From Alisma plantago-aquatica (lineage: Eukaryota > Streptophyta > Magnoliopsida > Alismatales > Alismataceae): DNA of 64,000 nucleotides. Both the position numbers and the translations under genes were made by a program. The stretch is from positions 1,335,344,415-1,335,408,414 of the forward strand of contig OY856409.1 in NCBI GenBank assembly GCA_963693085.1. Reading direction: 5' to 3'. Shown in pieces: positions 11,561-22,611 of this stretch. Position 1 is the stretch's first letter. Each line of letters opens with the position of its first letter. The notes below the pieces were generated by a model that was not told the origin of the DNA, made no database searches, and saw only the letters and a program-made list of their open reading frames with translations.

Positions 11561-12559
11561 ACTTATTGGAAAATAAACCTTATATTTTTCTTTAGATTTA
11601 TAGAAGTAATGAAATATCCATAAAATTAATAGGTAACATCTAGTTGAACATAAACGTCATGAGTTTACAACTGAGTTAGACTATTGCAACATAATCAACT
11701 GAAAGAAATGAATTCTAGCTTTATATACATCAAGTATGACTTATTAGAAAATGGATCTCAATCCTCACTCTCACATCCCTAGGACCAATTAAAGGATAAT
11801 AGTCCATATAAAATAAACCATTTATTCCTCTCAACATCTCAGTTGATGCACTCCTGATGAAAACTTGCTTCTAACTAATCCTGCTAAGCCAGAACCGTAC
11901 CTAAAATGTTTCAAAAGAGTGTGTGAGATACTGGCTCGGTGCATGGAAAGTCATTAAGAATTCATAATAATTTGGAAACGTTTTGCATATTGAACTAAAT
12001 ACAGAATAACATAAGCATGGTAGTTGGAATCTATAAATGATACAATAAGATAGGAGTTTTGATGATAACTATATTAAGTAAATCAACTAAATCCATTCAC
12101 TGGTCATTTATTCATTTTATTATGCCCTGGACCCACATGAAGTGTACCACAACATGTGGAAGTATCACAACAAGCTGCAATCTCACCATATAATACTTAG
12201 AGTAGACCCAATAATGTAGTATACTAAACCAACTCCCATGCTTACAATGGCCTCACCACATCTAGCTTTGGTGACTAAATAATTGTGCAAATAAATTGGA
12301 CTCCTAATCTAAACATGGTTAGTCAGGAATACAGTCAAAGCATGTTGCCTGACTACCTACATCAATGGTTCCATAAAGGCTGACTCATTGACTAGTATTT
12401 AAACTAACTAATCCACATTGGATACTAATAGAATCTGTGGATGATGTTGGGCACTTCACTATTTTAAGGACATTGTCCTCATTGGGCCTAGTCCGTCGTA
12501 CATCTATGGTACATTATGAAACCCTATTTTATGTCTTCATCTTGTGTCTTCTTGCATTT
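11561..12559. other. AT-rich intergenic stretch between two LTR-like copies
   Basis: I see no open frame, repeat or RNA gene. Short inverted words such as aggacattgtcct occur, but nothing marks a defined element. Confidence 0.4.
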
Positions 12560-14992
12560 TAATCACATATACAAATGTTAGGCTCCAAGCTATTTACTCT
12601 AATAAATGGTTTCCTATCAAATGCATTTATGGGCACACTTTGCATGTTTTTAGGTACTTGGACCACACATTGGATGGACATGAGACAAGGAAGGTGTTCC
12701 ATGGTTTCTCCATCCATGGAGGTTTCCAAAGAAGGCCTAAAATCTCCCCGCAACCTACCCCTAGTGGTCAAGGGTCGAGTTAAAATGAAGGTGTCCATGG
12801 ATATCAAAGATTGAAGCTCAAAGTGCATGTGAAGCCCCAACACAGAAGTAGTGAGACGAAATGGTCGTGTTGTAAATGCAAAAATCATATCAAAATCACA
12901 GAGTTGACAAAGCTATAGCAACCTTAGCACCACAACCATTCTAAGCTAGTAGGATCATGCCAAGGAGCTCCAGATCAGCCATGGCAGCTACCACGATTGT
13001 GTTGCCAAAGATCAGAACGAGCATGTTGAAGAGAACAACCCCAATCCAAGTAGCCCACTACGGCCATGACACTAGCACAAATGTGCCACATACCACACAC
13101 AACGACCATGCTACCCAACACGGTTGTGCCCTCTAGCCTCCACCACGACCATGCCACCCGACCTCCACCACGACCGTGCTGGCCGGCATGACCGTGCTAC
13201 CAGCCTCTATTTTCCAGCTTTCAACCTAACATTTCCACTTCCACCTAAATGATCATTCCCTCTCAACATGGTTGTGCTACACCCTACTCATAGTGGTTGT
13301 GCTACACCCATTACGGTCGTGCTGCCAACCGAATCCTACTATTTTTCTACATTGTTCAACCCATTCCCCCCCCCCACTTAATAAAGAGCTTCCCTACCAC
13401 CTATATATACATGGGTGGCAGCGGGAGCCAGAGGTTAGCTACTTCTAGGCCATTCCTAGCTACATCTAACTCGCTCCTTGACCTCCCACCTACCTCCACC
13501 TCATTTCCACCTTCCTTAACCTAAAACCATAGTTTTCTAAGGTTTTGGCTACTTCCACCACCCAATCTATGCAATATTAATGAGAGAAAAGGTGCTTCTC
13601 TTGTTGTCGGAGGTGAAGGAGAAGAGATCTTCCAAGAGCTCCATGGCTATTTCTTCTTATTTTATTCTTTTTAGTTCTTTGAGTAGCTAAGCCCCCCTAC
13701 GTGGGTTGTTTAGGGGGGGGGCTAAAATGTGCCTTTGATACCATGTTGGGGAAAATAACTTGTAAAAACTATAGGTTCATTTTATGATGATTTTATTCTA
13801 CTTTTATCTTATTTCCCATATTTCTCCTTGTGGTTTGTTCTTAAAAACACGGACTTCTTGTTAATTTGTGTTGCAAACCACCTAGTTATGGGAGAAAATG
13901 GTGTATGTGAGGCTATTTTGGGATTTTCTCCTAGGTCCAACTAGTGGATCCCTAGCTAGCACCCCATCTTCCCACACATATATCCCTTCTCTTACTCCTA
14001 GCTATGAGATATAAGTAGCTAGTGTAGGAGTTCTTAGTGCAATTGCCTAGGAGTTTCATAAAAGCTAGATGGTGGGTGATGTGAGGTGAAACACCCTCAC
14101 CTCCACTCTCCATTCCTACCTCTCACTCCCAACTTACCTAAGAACACTTACTCTATAAACCTAGACTTGCTAAATCCTATTGGAATTTCATCTAAGACCT
14201 AGTGCAATTAAGCCTCGTAAGGTTGGATAGGGTGTGCAAGGTGTAGTTCCCCTTCACACACCTTATTCCGCCCATGGCAAACTAGTAGCTTAGGGTAATT
14301 TATTAATATTTGACTTGTTGTTTGGTTTAAAAATATAGAATGAATGAATATAATGTGCATGTTATGACCCCCAAATTGGATTCTAGTTACATTCCCACAA
14401 ATGGACCACACTTCCATAACTTGCTTAAACCCTAAATTACTTTCTTGCTAGTTAATGTTTGCTTAGTTACTTGCTTTCATTACCTCTTTAGCTAGTTGCT
14501 TTGTTCTTGTAAATTAGGTTTTTCTAGATTAGTTGGTGCACCTTTGTGATTTTTGTGTTATTTCTTATTAGTCTATAGCTATTCTTCCTCTAGGCTGCTA
14601 ACTAGGACCGCTTTGCTATTGTAGTGTTAGAGTTAGTCTTGGTCTCTTACTTACTCTAGTAGCCTAGATTGCTAGTTAGTGTAGTGCAACTCTTGCTTTG
14701 CTTGTTGCAGTATAAATTTATCTCTTCTTGCTTAGTTTCTTTTTGTTCTACTTAGAACTAACTCGTCTAGGGTTAACTTAGTTTTTTCTTATTGTTCCTT
14801 TAGTTGCTTGCTTGGACCTTTAGTTTAATCAAACACCCCCCAATGAAATCCTTGAACCCTAGACTCTACTTTAGGAACCTAGATTAATCTAAACCTAGCT
14901 CTAGTGCCCCTCTATCCATGTAGATCAACCATTATCTTGTCGCTTTCTTATACTATAACACAAGCCTATGCGCTATTTGGTTAATGTGTTTG
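12560..14992 (+). repeat. Athila-like 5' LTR, upstream part (copy B)
   Basis: Like copy A, it has a TATA-like ctatatatac at 13401-13410 and a purine-rich stretch with gataccatgttggggaaaat after it. It stops at 14992, where Gypsy 1 is inserted, and resumes at 25663. The true 5' edge is uncertain. The reading as an LTR rests on the primer site that follows the resumed part at 25868. Confidence 0.62.
12930..13330 (+). repeat. Degenerate short-period array of cacgaccgtgc-type words
   Basis: Words such as cacgaccatgc, cacgaccgtgc, cacggttgtgc and tacggtcgtgc recur about every 15-35 bases, separated by tacc or cacc. They are CpG-containing, partly palindromic and set in otherwise AT-rich DNA. The array lies upstream of the LTR TATA-like site (13401), in the U3 position. 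Copy A has no comparable array. Confidence 0.75.
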
Positions 14993-15842
14993 TGTAACAT
15001 CCTCAAATTTAGGTAAATATCTCCTTTTCCCTCTTTTTTATTGTAATATTTTATTTTGAACCCTCTTCTCAGATTTATATGTTGTGAGATGTGGGAATCT
15101 TTGAATATGAGAGTTTGTTGCAAAAATACAAATATTGGATAGGGTTTATGTAAGAAGCTAAGGTTATTCATTACTTATGGGTTGATTGTGCAAAATTATC
15201 AAAATAAGGCATTTAGAATAAAAATTAGCCTTCTAGATTTTTCATGTGGATGGGGTGTGGTTAAGAGAGAGTTACCCATGAAATTTGGTTAAGAAATAAT
15301 GAAGGAATAATTTTATATAAGGAAAATACACTTTTTATTAGTTTGGGAGTTGCACACATTAAAATTTTCCAAAAGGCTAATTTAACTCCAAACTCGGATT
15401 CCTTGGGTCTTAATTAGCCTACTTGCCAATAATTATCTTATTTGCACTATATTTTATCCCAATTGGAATTGGTAACAAAAGGATAATCATTTAATACCAC
15501 TTTATTCCAAATCCCAAGTATCCTCAAAATAATTGATTTGTCACGTGGTCATGCAACTTTGTTGGATGCGTGCTTTTCTCTCCACCGTTGGATCTTGATC
15601 CGATACTAGGCACGTCATCTTCTACCCACAGCCAAAAAGGAAACTCGTAGGAACATGACTAGGTGGAAAGAAATAATGATTTCTTGCTCTACACTTAATT
15701 GTTTTCTGATTTTTCTTTGCCAACTACTTCGTGAGAAAAATCCACACAAATCAAGTATTACTCAAGAGTTTTTGGCAAGTAACAAAGAAATGCCCAATCC
15801 TACTCCCAAACCCCTAATGGCCGATGAATGTAGACTTGACCC

Positions 15843-15850
15843 TATATATA
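15843..15850 (+). promoter_or_regulatory. TATA-like box of the Gypsy 1 5' LTR
   Basis: The sequence is gaccctatatatatgagtgg; the same context recurs in the 3' LTR at 23500-23510. It lies about 850 bases into the LTR, a plausible U3/R boundary. Confidence 0.55.
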
Positions 15851-17187
15851 TGAGTGGTGCCCTAGATCTGCCGCCACCCAAGCTTGCTTATTCCCCTCTC
15901 AATTTCACTGTTGGTTGCATCTCGAGCCGCCACCAAGCAGGTCTTCACTCAAGCTTTGTGGCACCCAGGGCGAGTAGTTCTTGGCCTCCATCTTCAATTA
16001 GTTGGAGAGGTTAGTTCGGAATCCTTCTCTTCTTGTTTTTGTGTTGTTATTTCACAATTTCATCGTCGCTGTTGGGAATGCCCAACTCAGGCTTGCACCT
16101 ACTGCTCGGAGGTGCAACAATGGTGAGAGGGAGAGTTGGAAGGGATGACCATTGGTCATTTCCCCGTTCTGCCCCTCGCTCCTCCCTTTCTGGTTTATTT
16201 TCTTCAAGGGCAAAAGAGCCTTTTTGCCATCCTCCCCTTGTCTTCAAGCTTGCTTGGCTTCTCGTGATTGGGCCAAGTAAGTGGGTTGGTCCCTGGGCTG
16301 CTGAGTTGGAATTTTGGCAATTTGTGATTGGTCAGATTTTCAAAAAAATCATAACTTTCTCTTTGGTTATCCAAAAATTACAAAAAATATATGTTCTGGA
16401 ATCCTTGAAATTTTCTCCATTTTTTTGGTACTATTTTTGTTGCCTTGTTCATCAGTTTTCAATATCGGATTTTTGGGTTTCTAAATAATCATAATACCCT
16501 ATTAATGATTAAAGATATACTTTCAAGGACAAAATTTTAATCTTAGAATCGTATATATGTTTGGGAACCTTGATCTAACTCATTAAGACTTAATCAAACA
16601 TCAATATGAGGTTTTTAATGAAAATTTGAGTTTTAGGGTTTTATTCTCACCTATGATCATTATAGAAAATATAATAATTAATAAAGTGTTGACCTTGAGT
16701 CATGTTTTTCTTCAAAGAAACCTTGATGTCAGTTTTGGATCTATCTCAAGAATCGAATTGGGATTCACCGATCGGACTTGGTTTTTAGGGTTTTCATCAC
16801 ACTTACATACTATAACACATAAACCTTAATTACAAGATCTAAACATGCATGTAGGTTGAATTGGCCATAGATTTGGAAGGTTAGGATTCAACCTCTGATT
16901 TAGTAGTTCCAGTTTAAGGCATGTGCATCTTTTCTATTATTTAGGCATTGCTATAATGACTAAACATTCTTTCCCATATGAGGCATGAGTAGATGTTATC
17001 TTTTTCATCATTTTAAGATTCTTATTTTCTTGGAAAATACTCATGGGTCCTCTGACCCCACATGCTTATGTTTGGATGCTCTCATCCCATTAATTCATAT
17101 GGATTAAACTTTACTTGCATTTCCCTATTTATGTTCATGCTTAGACTAGTTTTATTTCTTGTAGTGGTACATCTATACAACCAAATA

Positions 17188-17284
17188 TACAGGGGCATGC
17201 TTTCCCGCCCAGGGTGTGCTTTTCCACCCATTATGTATAGAGGCATGCTTTTCCGCCTAGGGTGTGCTTTTTCCACCCATATTT
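17188..17284 (+). repeat. Two-unit tandem repeat in the Gypsy 1 LTR
   Basis: The unit of about 48 bp is ggcatgctttcccgcc, cagggtgtgc, then ttttccaccca and a short AT spacer, present twice. The 3' LTR has the same pair at about 24889-24982. Confidence 0.85.
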
Positions 17285-17970
17285 TAGGTTGAGATCAAAT
17301 GCTGTCTCAACCCTGCTTGAAATAACTTTAGTCTTTTTTTATTACATGCATAATTTATTGTTGTTATTAATAATGAAAAAGTTTTAAAGGCAAGATCACC
17401 CTACTTGACATTCCTTAGTAGAAATGCCTCATCTCTTGGCCTGTTATAATTCTCTTGGAGCTTAATTCTTTTGTTATCCTTTGATTTGGAAGCTCTTCTT
17501 TTAATAATCTCCTAAGTAATGCCTAGTTTTAAATTGTTGCACTTACTCAACATTCATTGACATACTTTCCTCTTTGGTTTCTTCAACCCTGGGTGTTGCA
17601 TTCAACCCACCCAGAGGTTCCACAGCCTGAGGTCCAGGAGATAGGTGGTGACACACATATTTAGTTATTGAGGACTTCTAAGATGGAGAGGTTACTCACC
17701 ACAAAAACCAATCTGAGTAGTTTAATCTTTAAAGTTGGTTAGAAGCCATTTATGGCTTGATAGTTGAACTTTGTTAAGAGTATCATGTAATAGTTAGTTT
17801 TATTTCCACTGCATTCAAACTATGTTTAGGTTATCATTCTATTTACAAAAATATTATGAACCCCAAAGTGGCTTTTATATTGATGGAAAATTATTTATTG
17901 GGGAATTTTGCAAATTTTTCTTTAAATTAAGTAAGGAATGGTCCCTCTCGGGGCCCACTCCTTACAAGAA

Positions 17971-17983
17971 TGGTATCAAAGCT
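17971..17983 (+). other. Gypsy 1 primer-binding site
   Basis: The sequence tggtatcaaagct starts five bases inside the LTR end, nearly the tggtatcagagc complement of initiator-Met tRNA. Confidence 0.85.
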
Positions 17984-18065
17984 TGTTTTTGCTTGGTAAT
18001 CTAGATATCTTAGGAGTCCTTACTTAGTGCTTATGCCTTACCTATAAAACCTATTTTTTTCCAGG

Positions 18066-18892
18066 AGGTCCAACTTGTTTGGCGACGCCGGTGCCACCCC
18101 TCACTCCAACACTACTGATAGATTCTTCACACCAGAGGTCCCTCATTTTGACATGGACCCCCTAGGAACAACTCCAGCTCTTCTAATGGATTCGTCGACA
18201 CCACTGCCTCTACCTCGACTGGCCTCACCCCTGAGCAGGAGTTGGCCTACTTGCGACAGTTCCTGACTGTGACCATGGTGGGCAAGATGAATAAACCTTC
18301 CAGCTCAGGATAAGCCTAAGGAGTAAAATTTGACTGGCTTTATGAATATGCAACCCCCTCCTTCAAGGGTGAAGGGGAGTTGGAGATGGTCGACAAGGCT
18401 GACAACTGGGTCTTGGCAATTGAGCGGACTTTTGAGGGAATGGTGTGCCCTCCTCATCAAAAGGCCAGGTTTGCCTCATACGTGCTGGATGAACCAGCAT
18501 GTGTTTGGTGGAATGGAGTCTCAAGGACTGGCAACATCACAACTATTACATGGGAGCAGTTTCTGGAACTGTTCCGTGGAAAATACATCTTCAACGCCGC
18601 TATGAAAAATAAAGAAGCAGAATTTTATAGTTTAAGGCAAGGATCCCTCTCTGTCCCTGCCTACGTGCAGAAATTCCTCCTACTTGAGTGGTATGCAGTA
18701 GGGTTTATTGAAGCAAGAAAGGATGACCTATTCTTGCAAGGCCTCAAATACCATGTGGGACGTGCCTTAGTTCCTCAACTTCCTCTGTCTTTTCATAAAA
18801 TGGTGGATAAAGCCCTAGTAGTGGAGTCGTACCTGGGTTTTCAAGCCCCAACACAGAGCAACAAGAGAAAGAACTTTGACCATGACCAATGA
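18066..18892 (+). pseudogene. Gypsy 1 gag (capsid)
   Basis: From about 18380 to 18892 one frame is open for 170 codons and carries the retrotransposon gag domain. Motifs are LDEPACVWWNGV, WEQFLELFRGKYI, EAEFYSLRQGSLSVPAYVQKF, and LFLQGLKYHVGRAL. Gag would form the cytoplasmic particle that packages the RNA. Upstream (18066-18379) the homologous reading, LFGDAGATP..., continues in another frame with stops, so the N-terminus is broken. The corresponding region of Gypsy 2 (40724-41560) reads in parallel and confirms the alignment. Confidence 0.88.
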
Positions 18893-19147
18893 CGAGATAA
18901 GTGCAAGCGTTGTTCTCGCCATCAACCTCTAGGAAGGTATCCTACAGCACATAGGGATGGAAGGCAGAACGTTTGTCATGAATGTTGACAAGATGGACAC
19001 TTCAGGCCCCAGTGCCCTCGACTGCAACAACATCATGCTCCTGCCCAGCAACCTGCCAATTAGCCTCAGCCTTGTCTCAATCAGCCTCCCAGGAATGACA
19101 ATAACAACCACAATCATCAAGGTAGACATTCTCCAGTAGAGCGCCAT
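18893..19147 (+). pseudogene. Gypsy 1 nucleocapsid zinc knuckle
   Basis: One frame reads KCKRCSRHQPLGRYP, then CHEC-stop-QDGHFRPQCP. The second block is a C-x2-C-x4-H-x4-C knuckle with a stop codon inside it. A proline/glutamine/asparagine-rich tail leads to the protease. Its frame differs from the capsid frame before it. Confidence 0.7.
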
Positions 19148-19700
19148 GTGGGATTAGTGTTTGCTATGGATGTTGTCGATGCTGGTGATGACAATGAAAT
19201 GATAGAAGGTATCGTACATCTTCATTTTCAGCCTATAAAAGCTCTCTTTGATTTTGGCTCTTCAAACACTTTTATATCCACAAAACTTGTCGATATGTTA
19301 GACATAGAGCCTACATATATGAGCTATGTTCTTGACATAGAAACCCCTAGTGGTAGGGTGTCCTCCTCTTATTTGAAAACCCCACCCCTAGATTTGTGTA
19401 TATCTGGGAAGATGTTTACTACTGAGTTCATCTTCTTAAACATGACGGCTTTCGACGTCATCTTGGGTATGGACTGGTTGAAAAGGTTCAAGGTGGACTT
19501 GTTTTGTGACGATATGAAGGTTAGTTTGCTTCACCCTGACGGCGAACAGTTTTTATTTAAAGGCAGAAAACGTGAAGAAAGACAATTCATCATATCGACA
19601 CCGAAGGCTGAAAAACTCATATTCCATGGATGTCAGGCTTATCTGGCCTCCATTGTCTTGGACCCTTCACCACCTCAATTGGAGAATATTGAAGTGGTTC
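19148..19700 (+). pseudogene. Gypsy 1 aspartic protease
   Basis: The open frame contains IKALFDFGSSNTFIS, where the family normally has a D-S-G-(A/S/T) active site: the catalytic Asp is present but the next residue is Phe. It then reads FDVILGMDWL, the conserved second block of Gypsy proteases. The domain would cut the Gag-Pol polyprotein. It runs without a break into the RT through the linker FPDVFPEELPGIPP. Confidence 0.88.
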
Positions 19701-20515
19701 AAGATTTCCCTGATGTGTTTCCAGAAGAGTTACCTGGTATTCCCCCATCTCGAGAGGCTGAGTTCACTATCGATCTCGTGCCAGGTACCACCCCCATATC
19801 CAAGCCACCCTATCATATGGCACCAACGGAACTCACAGAACTTAAGAAGCAATTGTAGGAACTCCTCAATATGGGGTTTGTTCACTCCAGTGTCTCACCT
19901 TGGGGAGCTCCCGTTCTGTTTGTGAAGAAGAAGGATGGTTCCTTGAGGATGTGAATGGACTACAAAATGCTAAACCAAGTAACGGTGATAAACCGATATC
20001 CTCTACCCCACATTGATGATCTGTTTGATCAGTTGAAGTCTGCCACAATCTTTTCAAAGATGGATTTGCAGAGTGGGTACTATCAAATGCGGGTCAAAGA
20101 TGAAGACGTATCAAAAATGGCTTTTCTGTACTCGTTATGGGAACTATGAGTTTCTGGTGATGCCTTTCGGGTTGAATAATGCCGCTGCCGCATTTATGGA
20201 CTTGATGAATCGAGTTTTCCGTCCTTACCTTGATGACTTTTTGGTAGTTTTCATTGATGACGTTCTCATCTATTCTAGAATAGTGGACAAGTATCGAGAA
20301 CATTTGCGAACTATCTTGCAAACTCTTCGTGAAAACCAACTGTATGCCAAGTTTTTGAAGTGTGAATTCTGGACAAAGGAAGTGATATTCCTTGGCCACG
20401 TTATATCAGTAGGTCACATAGCTCTTGATCCAGTAAAAGTTGAAGCGGTGACTAAGTGGCAACCTCTGAAGAATCCCTCTGAGATACAAAGATTCTTGGG
20501 TCTTGTGGGTTACTA
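19701..20515 (+). pseudogene. Gypsy 1 reverse transcriptase
   Basis: Ordered motifs are [65 protein letters not shown], then after a frameshift [31 protein letters not shown], and KCEFWTKEVIFLGHVIS. The catalytic F-I-D-D box is intact. Lesions: stops at 19856-19858 and 19952-19954 (the latter at the conserved Cys of the R-M-C-x-D-Y block), a one-base insertion near 20127, and a stop at 20514-20516 in the GLVGYYRRF block. Confidence 0.93.
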
Positions 20516-21010
20516 AAGAAGGTTTATTGAAAACTTTTTTGAGTTGGCTAACCCCCTAACCAAATTGATTCATAAGGAAGCAAAGTTTATCTGGTCCCCA
20601 GAATGTGAGAAGAGCTTTCTAGAACTAAAGCGTTGCCCAACATCTGATCCAGTCTTGGCCTTACTTGTGGAAGGCAAACCTTATGTTATTTTTACTGATG
20701 CATCTAGGTTAGGCCTAGGTTGTGTTCTTATGCAACAAGGACGGGTTATCACCTATGTCTCCCGTCAGTTGAAGCTGAATGAAGAAAACTGGTTGACTCA
20801 CAATTTGGAACTCACAACTATCATTCATGCATTGAAGATTTGGAGACACTAATTGTATGGTTGCAATTTGAAGTCTTCTCAGATCATAAAAGTTGTCGTT
20901 ATCTTATGACGCAAAAGAACTTGAATACGAGACAAAGGCATTGGATGGAGTTTTTGAAGGATTATGATTTTACGATCATATATCATCCTAGAAAGGCCAA
21001 CGTGGTTGTA
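20516..21010 (+). pseudogene. Gypsy 1 RNase H
   Basis: It reads [35 protein letters not shown], then [12 protein letters not shown] and [15 protein letters not shown], followed by [30 protein letters not shown] and [15 protein letters not shown]. The TDAS and late D-A-L-S blocks are those of the Gypsy RNase H. A stop at 20850-20852 replaces the conserved Tyr of RHYLYG, and a one-base shift lies near 20860. Confidence 0.92.
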
Positions 21011-22400
21011 GATGCTCTTAGTCATAAGAAGGATGCCATTTATGCATCTCTTTGTTCTTTTGTGTGGAAGAGTATGGAACATGTTTCTAGCTGGAGACCT
21101 GAGTTAAGAGAGGATGTGGATCATACTGTCATAGATAGAATGTGTGTGCACATGGCAAGCCTATCGATTACTCCATCTTGGATTTCAGAAGTTATAGTAG
21201 CTCCGTCAGCTAGTCCTGACCTTGATGAAGTGAAGGCTTTGACAGTAAAACCACAATATGACTTCTCTATTGGTATTGATGGTGCAATTCATTTTCGTCA
21301 TCGATATGGATACTTGATGTAGAGTGAGGCTCATGGTTCCAAATATGCAATTCACCCTGGCACCTCGAAGATGTACAATGATCTACATAGGGGTTTTTGA
21401 TGGAAGAATATGAAGAAGGACATTGCTACTTTCGTTGTAAGATGTTTGACCTGCCAGAAGGTAAAGATTGAACATCAAAGGCCTGGAGGGCTTTTGAAAC
21501 CTCTTGATATACCTGAATGGAAGTGGGAAAATATAATGATGAATTTCATGATCGGTTTTCCAAGATCTAGGAGTGGTTATGATGCTGTTTGGGTTGTGAT
21601 AGATTGACTTACCAAGTTAGCTCACTTCTTGCCTTTCAAAACTATATACAAGGTCCCAAACATGGCCCAAATCTACATATATTGGATCATGCAGTTGCAT
21701 GGTTTGCCAAAGTCCATTGTATCATATAGAGACCCTAAATTCACTTCCCACCTATGGAGGAAGATTCAAGAAGGGATGGGTTCATATTTGCATTTTAGCA
21801 CTTCCTACCATCCTCAGACTAATGGTCAATCTGAAAGGACAATCCAGATTGTAGATCTTCTACGAGCGTGTGTGATGGATTGGGGAGGAGTTTGGGATAA
21901 ATATCTTCCTCTAGCTGAATTTTCTTACAATAATAGTTACCAAGCAAGCATAGGTATGCCACCCTTTGAAGATCTTTATGGAAGACCCTATTAATCACCC
22001 TTACATTGAGATGATGTGGGTGAGCATACTCTAGTAAAGACTGATGACATGCAACAGATGAAGGATAAGATTGTGTTGATAAAGAAATGGATGAAGGCAT
22101 CTCAGGATCGTCAAAAGATGTATGCAGATAATAAGAGGATGGATGTGAACTTTTTGGTTAGTGACTATGTTTTCTTGAAGATAAAGCCCATTCGGTCCAT
22201 TGTGAGATTGAAAGTGAAGGGGAAGCTCAGGCGTCGTTACGTGGGACCTTTTGAAGTTCTAGATAAGATTGGGGAGTGTGCTTATCGTTTCACTTTGCCC
22301 CCTTCTTATGATAAGATTCATAATGTCTTCCATTTGTTTGTGTTGAAGAAGTGTGTGAAGGATCCATCCCATGTATTATCTATCAAACCCATAGAGATCC
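21011..22400 (+). pseudogene. Gypsy 1 integrase
   Basis: The N-terminal zinc-binding part is seen as IHPGTSKMYNDLH with CLTCQK. The catalytic core follows, with [19 protein letters not shown], then SIVSYRDPKFTSHLW, and YHPQTNGQSERTIQ. The family expects D in M-D-F and D in S-D-R; here they are N and Y, so two of the three catalytic acids are gone while the Glu remains. The C-terminal part reads VFLKIKPIR and RRYVGPFEVLDKIGECAYRF. Stops lie at 21320, 21398, 21605 and 21992, among others. Confidence 0.9.
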
Positions 22401-22551
22401 GTGGAACCTGACTTATGAAGAATATCTAGTGAAGATTCTTGAATCCCGAGTGAAGCAATTGAAGCACAAAGAGATTGAGTTAATAAAGGTTTTATGGAAG
22501 TATCATGGGCTAGAGGAGAGTACTTGGGAGCTTAGAGAAGAAATGATGTAA
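22388..22551 (+). pseudogene. Gypsy 1 chromodomain
   Basis: After a one-base shift near 22400 the frame reads WNLTYEEYLVKILESRVKQL, then EIELIKVLWKYHGLEESTWELREEM. This is the compact chromodomain at the end of Tekay/Del-type integrases (family pattern: W-x-x-H-x-x-E-E-A-T-W-E). It is thought to steer insertion toward heterochromatin. It is preserved better than the integrase core and ends at a stop codon about 50 bases before the polypurine tract. Confidence 0.85.
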
Positions 22552-22598
22552 ACTCACCCTTTCCTTTGCACTTGAGATTCGGGGACAAAATCCTTTTT

Positions 22599-22610
22599 AG
22601 GGGAGGAGAG
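22599..22610 (+). other. Gypsy 1 polypurine tract
   Basis: aggggaggagag, one base before tgtaacatcc, the start of the 3' LTR. Confidence 0.9.
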
Positions 22611-22611
22611 T

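Larger units (their letters stand above)
14993..17966 (+). repeat. Gypsy 1 5' LTR
   Basis: It starts tgtaacatcctcaaa and ends gggcccactccttaca. The partner at 22612-25657 is clearly the same sequence with scattered changes. Relative to the partner it lacks a block at about 15821 (the partner's rRNA-like stretch) and about 38 bases near 16245. Confidence 0.95.

Noticed and set aside
11900..12500. CACTA-type transposon suggested by a cacttcactattt word
   Set aside because: No matching inverted end, no 3-bp duplication and no subterminal repeats were found.
12559..12888. Minus-strand 109-codon frame as a possible gene
   Set aside because: No domain, no start context, and it lies in LTR-like copy B; copy A has no equivalent open frame.
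16033..16488. Plus-strand 151-codon frame in the Gypsy 1 5' LTR
   Set aside because: It falls wholly inside the LTR; the equivalent stretch of the 3' LTR (about 23700-24230) is broken into separate frames, so the frame is not conserved.
19148..22551. Integrated pararetrovirus (caulimovirus type) as the source of the RT
   Set aside because: There is an integrase, a chromodomain, flanking LTRs and a 5-bp target duplication, all of which mark a Ty3/Gypsy retrotransposon; no movement or coat protein signal is present.
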